Assembly: GCF_965363235.1 (NCBI RefSeq)
Contig: NC_134843.1
Span: 48,913,535-48,977,534, forward strand
Direction of reading: 5' to 3'
Length of the DNA: 64,000 bases
From: Mytilus galloprovincialis
Lineage: Eukaryota > Mollusca > Bivalvia > Mytilida > Mytilidae
In this document: in pieces, positions 55,851 through 64,000 of the stretch
Layout of the letters: every line of letters starts with the position of its first letter
Numbering within the stretch: the first letter of the stretch is position 1
Notes under the pieces: model-generated
Told to the model about the DNA's origin: nothing
What the model saw: the letters and a program-made list of their open reading frames with translations, nothing else
Database searches by the model: none
Position numbers and translations under genes: made by a program

Positions 55851-56162
55851 CTACAAAGTTAACAATATAACACGTGTATTTCTGTGCCACCATATATAGG
55901 AAGCAGTTTCAATTGAAACGGTTTTGTTTGCCTAGCTGAAAGGAAGTTCAAACTGAATGCTATATTATCGTATGACTCAGCAAGATTTATGACAGTCGTC
56001 AATTGTGAGTTTGTTGCATATTATCATTTGTATAAATGACGAGTTATTATGGTCTAAAAACAATTTTTACATTAAACCAATAAAAATATCTCTACTTGTT
56101 TTGATTGTGTTTTAGTTTTTGTCTCGCCTTGACAGAGTCAAAAAGCGAGTCATAAATATGCT

Positions 56163-56410
56163 GTTTCTGGCGTCAAATTTTGTATTTTTGAAAAGTTTAA
56201 GAAGAAATTTTCAACTGCACAGTATTGCGCAATACATTTATAAGATCTTTGACCACATTTATTTTGTGTCAGAAACATAAATTATGTCAAAAAATTGATC
56301 AAAATCTTGATTCAGACAGTATCAAGCTTGAATATTGTGTCCAAATTTGCCCCAGCTGTTCAGGGTTCAACCTCTGCGGTCGTATCAGGCTGCGCTCAGC
56401 GAAGCATTCT
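56163..56410 (-). repeat. Modular element fragment, head only, reversed
   Basis: In reverse it reads TACGACCGCAGAGGTTGAAC, GAACAGCTGGGGCAAATTTG and ends with one palindrome unit ATTGCGCAATACTGTGCAGT. This corresponds to the first ~250 bp of the elements at 23496 and 34245. Confidence 0.7.
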
Positions 56411-56812
56411 AATAGTCCGAAGTCGTGAATGATTAGAGACTACTTACAGATGTCACTGAGGGGGGTAAGACAAAACAACTCAAACTGTTCTTTAGTAGAA
56501 CAATTCTTTCCTAGTGGTGTTGCATGATGGTATCAGGAAAAAGTTTTGTGCCATATTACTGGTCGGAGTTTCCTTCTGGTGGTACGAGTTTATGATAAAT
56601 GTTTACTTCTTAGTTGTTGAGGTTATATAGCACGGTGAGACGTGCATTATAATGCCCCTGCCGAAGCTGAGGAGACATTTTTATCTCCCCGCCATAGAGG
56701 AAGTGGCATTTTTGCACAAATAATCTGCATGATTTCAAATAATACTTTGCTGCTGTGATTTAAGCTTCTCTTCATACACAATAAAGTCAAATAGTATATA
56801 AATGTACATATA

Positions 56813-56940
56813 AAAAAGAAGATGTGGTGTGATTGCCACAAGAGATCAAATGACATATAAATTAACAGATAAAGGTCATTGTACGGCCTCTAACAATGAG
56901 CAAAGCCCATACCGCATGGTCAGCTACAAAAAACATGCAC
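56813..56940 (+). repeat. GATGTGGTATGATTG family, partial plus copy
   Basis: GAAGATGTGGTGTGATTGCC, GATCAAATGACATATAAATT, GGTCATTGTACGGCCTCTAA and CATACCGCATGGTCAGCTAC. Confidence 0.8.
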
Positions 56941-57545
56941 TTCTACACAAAAAGTCTAATTGTGCATACACTAGAGATTAGTGCCTAAACTATAACAAAA
57001 ACGAATAAATAACTAAAAGAAATGATAAACAACGAACATTCAAATTATGAATTTAGAACATACGCAACTATTATCAGCACCCGTGGTGCGCATGCGCTAA
57101 ATTTGATCGCAATCGATATCGATAAATTTACTATAGATTATGAAAGGAAATATTGAATTTTGGTTAGCTGACAGTAAACAAAAATAAATATCTTTTTCAT
57201 TGGCATCACATTAGAAAATACATATTCTTAGCTTTCTAATGACATATTTTATAATTGAATCGGGATAGCAGAAGTTACGGCCATTTTCATTTTTAAAAAA
57301 GTGGTTCATTCCCTATTACTTCATACAATTCAAAATCAAAAACGTTTGCAAAGGAGTTTTCATATATGCTTACATCTTTCACTATTTTTAGAAATAAATT
57401 CATTGGCATAAATATATATTCTTTGCTTTATAATCTTTCCAATGATATATATTTGATATTTTACAAAATTTAATGAATCGGGGCCTTTTTTATCCAAAAC
57501 TGGAGTTATTGTCATTGTTTGAAGATTGCGAGAAAAATTCTAAGT

Positions 57546-57581
57546 CCATGGAAGTATTATATTGATATAGTACTTCCATGG
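57546..57581. repeat. 36-nt near-palindrome
   Basis: CCATGGAAGTA is matched in inverted orientation by TACTTCCATGG with a mostly pairing TATAT centre; within the metallopeptidase intron. Confidence 0.7.
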
Positions 57582-58924
57582 TCCTACCAAGTAAATCGCT
57601 CGATCACAAGTCACAAAACAAAGTTTAATCTATTTGCACATAAAATATTTATACATTTAATACAATGTTTTATATCATGAATTTAAAAATTCAGTAAATA
57701 AAGCAAAAGAAGTGTAAATTTTAATTTAAAAGAATTTTTTTGTCCAGCCGTCAGTTTTCTTTATTTTTGATAATATAAAATCTTTCACTACTACATTAAC
57801 TCATATTTTTGGATGTTTTTCGTGAAGAGTATTAAAAAAAAATGAAATCCCATCTAAAATGATTTTTTTTTTTGCAATTTTCTTACATATCTTTTTAAAA
57901 AGTTTTTTTTTTAAATAATTAGGCGGTCGTAACTAAACAATTTTGATACTTAAACATGCTCATCTGATTTACATAGAAGTAATAGATACATATTTTATAT
58001 ATATTATTTTCATGTTCTAAAAAGACCAATTAGTTTTGATGAAACAGGAAAAGTGTCATTATCTTAATTTTTTCAGATGCAGTAACACTTTCAGAAGATC
58101 TTTTGTAGTAGATGGATTTGGAATGAAATTTTAAACGTCAAATTTTCTTTCATCAATTTTATACCTTTTCACTGCTTTTAATTGGCAATATGAATCGCTG
58201 TACTATCTTACATGTACATGTGATGTATACTAGTCTATTGCTTGTTTGATGTACATTCTCCTTTTATCATTTTAACTGTTACTGAGAAAAATAAATCGCA
58301 TTAAACAAAATAAAATTAATTTTAATTTGTCTCTCTCCTTTCAGAAGTTTCTATCGGGAAATATATTTAATTTTATACTTGAACATTTATGTAAAATTTG
58401 TATTAAAAAGGAAACTTATTTTAATTATTGTTCTGTTAAGGTAAAGTTTACGGAGAGCTGTCTCATTGAAACTCATACCAACTCATCCCCGGAAATCTTC
58501 TTGCATTTATATTGTACATGTATTTGCAGAATTTTAATTTTTTTATTTATCGAATGAATGAGATAGTTGGAATCGTTAAAATTTAGTATTATAATGCAAA
58601 CAGATGCCTGCGACCCCTGTTGTTTCGATTAGCATGTTTTCTAAAGATATCCGTGTGAAGTTCACAAATCATCATTCATTTGATCACCTGTTGTGAATTT
58701 CAGATAACACTGTCAAGTTCAGTCAAATCCGTGGTTTAAACTTTCCTATACATATCAGTAATATTATTTTCCGGGTAGGGTATCCCCCTTTTTTATATCT
58801 TATACTCGGAACATTATTGTAAACACTTTTTCTGTGGGACTTTCTTTACGGTTTTAGGAAAATTTGAGAATATCAGAAAATAAATTCATTAGTATGTGCT
58901 TCGATTGGCTTATATCTATATAAA

Positions 58925-59240
58925 AAAAGTAATCTAAGACTATATCATTATTGTAAGTGAGAGATCTTTCCATCCATCAACGAACATGTGAAGCGTGTAT
59001 AAATATTGTTGAAACTGAGAAACATGTATTGATATAGTGTCCATTCTAAGATCACCTGCAAACTGATCTTTTATAGAAAAACTTTGTCACTTCGGAACAT
59101 CCAAACTTTAGAAAAACAATCCAATTTGAAAAATTGTCTATTGTTTTATAGGTAGCCAGTGAATGTGATAGGAGTGCAAAAATCTGCAATCTTATTTTAC
59201 ATAGAAGACGCTGCCAGTTTTCAAATCGTTAAACAGTTTG
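58925..59240 (+). mobile_element. LINE fragment, extreme C-terminal tail, degraded
   Basis: Translation gives CEACINIVETEKHVLI near 58990-59035, then KNFVTSEHPNF and a closing CNLILHRRRCQF near 59190. This is the zinc-knuckle-like end of many non-LTR retrotransposon ORF2 proteins (C..C...E..H). Stops in several places show it is dead. Confidence 0.6.
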
Positions 59241-59405
59241 TCTTAACTGAAGACATTTTTAAAGAAATTTGAAAATTTAGCTGTACATTTATACTTATTC
59301 ATTATTAATACGACATTTGTCTTTTTTTCACATAGCAAAACTAAAGCTATTTAAAGGACAATACGTTGATGTACTGTAGCGTGTTTTCCATTGTGATTTA
59401 TAAAC

Positions 59406-59631
59406 AAACTGCATCGTCGCGGGAAAAAGTACTATTAAACTGCATCGTCGCGGGCAAACGTACTATTAAGCATTTAGTGTTGAAGGCCAATTTTTCACTC
59501 GGAAATCATGGCTGAAAAGTTAGAGCAAATATTGATAAACAAACAATTCTGGGAGGTAACTGAAAATAAGAGTAAAATCAGAGACTGAATTTATTCTTTT
59601 AATAAAGACTGAATTTATTCTTTTAATAAAA
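59406..59631. repeat. Two short tandem duplications
   Basis: AACTGCATCGTCGCGGG(A/C)AAA..GTACTATTA occurs twice (about 59407-59468), and AGACTGAATTTATTCTTTTA occurs twice (about 59583-59631). Confidence 0.85.
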
Positions 59632-60349
59632 AAGCAAAATTTTGCAATGAGTTTGTGTTTGTGTATGTATATTCAAATTCTACGCTGTCTCATATTCGGG
59701 TTTACGTCGAAAGATATATATAATTATATGTTTGGTAATCATGATCTCATATTTGTCCTTTTTCGACTTTTTATTTTGTATGCATGGTTTGATATTCGGT
59801 AAAATCGAATTGTATATCTTTCGGGAAATAAAGTCAGTTTATAATCTTTATACAACTCGTATTCATGCCGCGGAACCTAGCATGCTACAGTGTCATATAT
59901 TTATAATATTGTTTACTTAGGGTAGTTAAATTATTTACGAGTGTCAACATTGTCTTTACAAACTCAGCATGTTGTCTTGATAAGATATCACACACAAAAA
60001 AGACTGATCAGACGGATAAGAAATCAAAATCATGCGCGATAACTCGTACTGGCTTACATTGAGGAAAATAGTTGGCCATGAAATTATCGTGTGCCAGACT
60101 CGTGGTAATTTTTTTACTAATACAAATGTAGATGTTTTTTTAATGGTAAATTTGCGTCCAACAATACGATATACAAGTGTTAGTTTTGGAAGATTATAAT
60201 TCTGAATCAAATTATACAGAATATCATTTAATACTTGAAAAAAAATCCAACAATACAAGCAATTTTTATCTTTTGAACACAAGGAAAGTTTATAGAAGAA
60301 AGAATTCTTAATAATTCTTGTTAACTTATAATCATTATGTTAAAGTTAC

Positions 60350-60549
60350 GCTTTCGTGATCTCCATCTGGCATATAATTGTAGACTTGGTGAGCAAATTC
60401 ATGAACCAAGACATTTTCAGCATCGGGACCATTAGTGCACAGAATTCTATCTTCCCTGACAGCTGATAAAGTATTGGTAACTCCATCAAGGTCTTCAAGT
60501 TTTCTCCCATCAGTAGTACATGTTAACATGCATGACCCCGAGCATGAAC
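60350..60549 (-). CDS. Metallopeptidase, exon with the HEFAH zinc site
   Basis: Acceptor ATATATGTAG at 60551-60550, donor AGC|GTAACT at 60350/60349; 200 nt, entry phase 1, exit phase 0. It encodes SCSGSCMLTCTTDGRKLEDL, then GVTNTLSAVREDRILC and AENVLVHEFAHQVYNY. HEFAH (exon residues 49-53) is an HExxH zinc site with Glu as general base. The preceding 'EDRIL' strand is placed as in ATLF-like (anthrax lethal factor-type fold) and related gluzincin peptidases of invertebrates. Several Cys fit an extracellular enzyme. The 64-codon ATG-led frame at 60335-60529 is only part of this exon. The substrate is unknown. Confidence 0.85.
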
Positions 60550-61557
60550 CTACATATATCTAATGAAGTGAACATTGGTTTACGTACAGCTGAACAGGGC
60601 AAAGTGGATATCAATTACACTATGGTTTCAGTTTTCCAATTGTAAGCCTTTAATTTCTATATGTATGTAAGCAACACTTTCATTGGATGAAGTACTGGGT
60701 TTCTCATAATGATTTCAATGATAGAGCTTTTGTTATTACAAGGAATATATCAGTGAATCAAGGATAATTAATGAAAATGTTGAAGTCATCGCGTTAAATA
60801 CTACAAAATGTAAAAAATATATAACCATCACTTACAACTAAAACCTTATCGCAGCCACATTACTATCCTCTTTTTGTGAATTGAACACAAACGACTGCGA
60901 CTTACCACAGAATTTCTACTTGCCATGAAAACCTAACAGGTGCCAAATAATGGATCAGGAACTTGGTACGCCTCTGGGACACCATGGTCCAAGAGTTTAT
61001 GTTGCTTTAACTTTGGTTTTCAGTCTTAAATTTTTTTTATGTGCAAGTTCATATTCAATGTATGTGATGTTTCTATTAAAATTCCCATTTATCCTTTTCT
61101 ATAACTCGAATTTACCATTCTGACCTTTCACTTTTGGTATAGTTTTAGGGAGATTTTAATTGTACCAAAGTTTTATACATTTAGGGGTTTCTCATGGCCA
61201 GACAAGTGACATTCAGCAATCCTCTTATTATAAGATGCGTTATTACATGAAATGATGTATCAACATATTTTAATAGGAGTAAAACAATTATTCTCAAAGT
61301 AAATAAAAGACCGCCCGACTCTTCCGGAGAGCACGAGTTCAATCCCTCGATTTTGTCACCGGGGGTTCGTGAAGCCCCATTTTTAGTTTTTCGTGTAACA
61401 TGTAACGGACTCTTATTGTAACTTTGTCGTTTTTCTTTAAGTCAGAGGCTGAGCATTATCTGTGTTCGTTACATACTGTCTTTAATCCCATCATCTATCT
61501 TTTTTTCTCAAATTTGATTTTTCTAAAAGTCTCTTAAATATTTGAACGGAAACTTAC
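60550..61557 (-). other. Metallopeptidase intron
   Basis: A diverged mussel repeat (CTTCCGGAGAGCACGAGTTC, then GGGGGTTCGTGAAGCCCCAT) lies at about 61312-61440. Nothing else recognised. Confidence 0.5.
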
Positions 61558-61714
61558 ACCCACAGTTTGCTTTATTTTTCAACAGATTATTTTCGGGGAA
61601 AACTGTTATTTTTTCGTTTCTTGAAAATATACCAACACCGCTACCATTATCGGCTATAGCTCGGAAGATGTAGGCCGGTATATGTTTCACCATTCTTTCT
61701 ATGTGTTTTACTGC
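61558..61714 (-). CDS. Metallopeptidase, exon upstream of the zinc site
   Basis: Acceptor TTATTATTACAG at 61716-61715, donor GGGT|GTAAGT at 61558/61557; 157 nt, entry phase 0, exit phase 1. It encodes AVKHIERMVKHIPAYIFRAI, then GSGVGIFSRNEKITVFPEN and ends ..KANCG, with the next Cys split across the junction. The GVGIFSRNEKITVFPE strand pattern precedes the active-site helix in this type of peptidase. The junction gives NCGC-SCSGSC, a Cys-rich loop probably held by disulfides. Confidence 0.82.
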
Positions 61715-62639
61715 CTGTAATAATAACAACCTTAAAATTTTTAAATTGAGCGTCGAAAAAAAAAAAAAAAATTTACAGTAAAAAAACTAATTAATACCTG
61801 AGACTACTATAACACTATGTGTTATATGTGTTATAGTAGTCTCAGTTAATATTTAATAGTATAGTAGGTATTAGATTTACAAACTTCTTACAACGGGGTG
61901 AAAATTAGAGAATCTGATTGGTACAAATATTCATAAAACCATTAATGAAACTTGTAATTCACTGTCGAAAAATATACAATAACATTAAGTCTTTGAAGCA
62001 TGTTACAATGCTGCATTGCCCCCTCCTTAATGCTGCAAACAAAACGATTTTTTTCTGAAATGGTCAGGTGTTCGCAATTTTCGTACAAATCATGAAATTT
62101 TGTCACAATAATAAGATTGTATTTCGGAGCAATAACTCGACGGAACCGTGAAAGATAGTCACTGTATATATAGCAAATGTTAGTCTCTACCAAAGTACCA
62201 CAGGCACTTGTCAGAACCCCCCCCCCCCCCCCCCCTAATTTACCTTAATATTAAGGTATAGGAAATTTTTTTCTGAGACAAGTACCTGTGCAAAGTACTA
62301 CATATTTTTACTTTCCCTGTTTGTTCTTTGTTCGTGGGTGTCGCATACGTTTAAAACACATGATTTCTGATAGTGCAATAGCTTGTTTGGAAAGGTTTTA
62401 TCCATGGTCTAGCATATGATAAAACACATATGTATTCTATTTTTCTCTCATATATTTGTTTAACCCCTTTATCCTAACTACTGATTTGGGTTGTTTGCAG
62501 TGTATGATTATTGTATAGTAAACCTATTTGCAGTAAAGCGAAGTTCCATTTCATTATCGAAGAGAAATTTAAACGCAGCCAAACATTATTTTAAAGAATG
62601 AATGATTGTTTTCTTCCTTTTTTCATCTAATACCTTTAC
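61715..62639 (-). other. Metallopeptidase intron with hairpin and C-run
   Basis: Contains the hairpin at 61799-61844 and a run of 19 C at about 62217-62235. The 83-codon minus frame at 61942-62193 is not supported. Confidence 0.5.
61799..61844. repeat. Hairpin with perfect 17-bp stem
   Basis: TGAGACTACTATAACAC and GTGTTATAGTAGTCTCA are exact inverted repeats around a 12-nt centre. A similar ACTATAGTAGTCTCA occurs near 3842-3856. Confidence 0.85.
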
Positions 62640-62751
62640 CTTGTCATGTGCAGCCTGGCTTACACTTATAGTAGCTGTAACTTTGATGGTTGATGGTGAT
62701 CTCCTATTGTAGATTTTCCCTTTATATCCTACATATTTTGTTCTGACACGA
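62640..62751 (-). CDS. Metallopeptidase, first exon visible in the window
   Basis: Acceptor TATGTTGCAG at 62753-62752, donor GACAAG|GTAAAG at 62640/62639; 112 nt, entry phase 2, exit phase 0. It encodes RVRTKYVGYKGKIYNRRSPS, then TIKVTATISVSQAAHDK. The basic start and the beta-strand-like TIKVTATISV suggest the beginning of the catalytic domain or a short linker before it. The exon with the start codon and probable signal peptide was not found between here and the window end. The five visible exons total 253 residues. Confidence 0.75.
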
Positions 62752-62753
62752 CT

Positions 62754-63603
62754 GCAACATAAGATATATATCATTAGGTCATTTTTTGTTAAGATGTGCC
62801 CCGCAATCAAACCCTTTCATAAATGTAATTTTGAAAACGTGTGACGAGAGGTGCCTTCAATGCAGGGGTATGTCAGCCATGGCGTGCATTCTCTTTTTTT
62901 GTAACCAACCGATCAGATATCATCCCTTTTCGGATTCTATTCTGAGTCCGGAGCAGTTTCCTAATTACTGCATTTAAGGCGGCAAAATAAGAAAAGCGCT
63001 CCATACCCAGAATCCCAAAAAGAATTACCGAAATTGGTGTTTATAGAACTGATTGCCTCTGAAATGTATTTTTGAGTATTTGTATGTTTGTTTAACTAGT
63101 GCAAATAATACTTCACAAACTTAAAAGGCTAAAATGGATTAAAACTCTTTCGCAAAAATGGTATTGTTAATGTGATTTTTCGCGAAAAAAACAGGCTATA
63201 AAACTTGCGCCAAAATAATTCATACTTGCGTCCTAGGCTAACAGTGCGATAAAATGTCCTCCGCCAAAGGAGAATATATAATAGAATGAATACTTTGAAA
63301 AACATTTTCAGAAGACTCTTTTGTTTGATATGCATACTAACCTTAATTCTGTAGAAAAACCTACAAAATGTAAAATAAAATATGAAAAATTACTTTTTTG
63401 AAATAATTACATTAGATGTATGTTTCATTACAATACGTTATTCTGACTGGCTAACTGCACATCACGTGTTATTCCTAAAGCAATTGCATTACTCAATAAA
63501 ACTTATAATTCATGTTAACACGTTGTCCCACAATAAAGTGCACAGGTGAATTAAATCAAAAGGTGATGAAATTCGTGTTTTCATGATCCTGGCTAAAAAA
63601 ATG
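62754..63603. other. No exon or repeat recognised
   Basis: Presumably an upstream intron of the metallopeptidase gene. The 63-codon plus frame at 62786-62977 is Cys-containing but has no support. Confidence 0.4.
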
Positions 63604-63774
63604 TAATTATAAGAATTGATTTTCTTTTTTTTGTAACTTCATAAATTTGTAAAAGCGTTGACCGTGCGCACCTTTTTAAAATGAAGCTCTTCCGCGCTTC
63701 ATACAAAATGTACTTCGGTCAACGCTTTTACACCCCAATGAAGTTACAAAAAGAAGCATTCAATTCTTAAATAA
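63604..63774. mobile_element. Short foldback MITE
   Basis: TAAGAATTGATTTTC, TTTGTAACTTCAT and GTAAAAGCGTTGACCG on the left are inverted as CGGTCAACGCTTTTAC, ATGAAGTTACAAA and CAATTCTTAA on the right; about 170 bp in all. I recognise it as a common bivalve MITE-like repeat. Confidence 0.7.
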
Positions 63775-63931
63775 CATACGTAAAAAATGCATCAACATTC
63801 ACTATCATATTTTTTAAACCTGATTTCCTGTACAAGAGTTCAAGGTAGATGAATATCATTGTTGATACAGAAAAAAATACAATGAAAAACGAGAACTGTT
63901 CAGTGAGGTGTTATACAGTAAATTGTTAAAT

Positions 63932-64000
63932 TGTTGGTGTTTGTTTACGTCCAGTAGCAATGTTTCCTAACACGGCGAGGAAGAGTACAAATTTACAACT
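63932..64000 (-). repeat. SINE-like tail family, cut by the window edge
   Basis: TTGTTGGTGTTTGTTTACGT and CCAGTAGCAATGTTTCCTAA resemble the reversed tail seen at 1625. Confidence 0.45.

Larger units (their letters stand above)
55851..60349 (-). other. 4.5-kb metallopeptidase intron with repeat fragments
   Basis: Holds repeat copies at 56163-56410 and 56813-56940, a LINE tail at 58925-59240 and short tandem duplications. No further exon is needed, since exons 60350-60549 and 55702-55850 join in phase 0. Confidence 0.6.

Noticed and set aside
59956-60282. A further metallopeptidase exon in the 108-codon minus frame
   Set aside because: Exons 60350-60549 and 55702-55850 already join in phase and sense, and the frame lacks family residues.
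61312-61440. A tRNA-like or Pol III promoter stretch (GAGTTCAATCCCTCG)
   Set aside because: Only a B-box resemblance; the surrounding phrases fit a diverged mussel dispersed repeat.

Overview
The window reads as nuclear DNA of a marine bivalve, most likely a mussel (Mytilus-type). This rests on my recognising several dispersed repeat families typical of mussel sequence, on AT-rich spacers, and on small exons separated by long repeat-filled introns. No database was searched, so the organism is an inference. Most of the window is repeats and transposon fossils. Two host genes can be supported, both on the minus strand.

Host genes. (1) A C2H2 zinc-finger gene lies at 26719-30904. Two coding exons (29262-30904 and 26719-27664) join in phase across a GT-AG intron inside a finger linker and give an 862-residue protein with 11 fingers; a 5' UTR intron lies further upstream. 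(2) A five-exon 3' part of a secreted-type zinc metallopeptidase gene runs from 62751 down to 54706. All junctions agree in phase. It carries HEFAH and a later Glu that may be the third zinc ligand; the N-terminal exons lie beyond the window.

Layout. 1-8.6 kb: a ~147-bp tandem repeat, SINE-like copies, a CAGGGGCGGATCC-ended transposon, GC stem-loops and a LINE tail. 8.68-18.78 kb: a 10.1-kb element with inverted ends and a perfect 9-bp target duplication; most of it is a ~644-bp satellite in a higher-order array. 19-26 kb: dispersed repeats, a MITE and a 2.1-kb modular element built from three kinds of tandem block. 26.7-31 kb: the zinc-finger gene. 31.9-40.4 kb: twin 466/469-bp TIR elements, more modular elements, a TTAA MITE and a perfect 55-bp foldback. 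41.1-44.4 kb: a foldback element with ~529-bp TIRs, CACAGTG ends and a 5-bp duplication. 44.6-52.6 kb: a nest in which a LINE is split by a TTAA-duplicating MITE, which itself holds a whole-looking Ngaro-type tyrosine-recombinase retrotransposon and a Helitron carrying a further repeat. 52.8-64 kb: a minisatellite, dispersed repeats, a LINE tail and the metallopeptidase gene.

The points most worth a second look are the satellite-bearing 10.1-kb element (each monomer has three CCGG-framed motifs containing nuclear-receptor-like half-sites), the CACAGTG-ended long-TIR element, and the datable insertion nest. No CRISPR array, rRNA gene or functional tRNA gene was seen.
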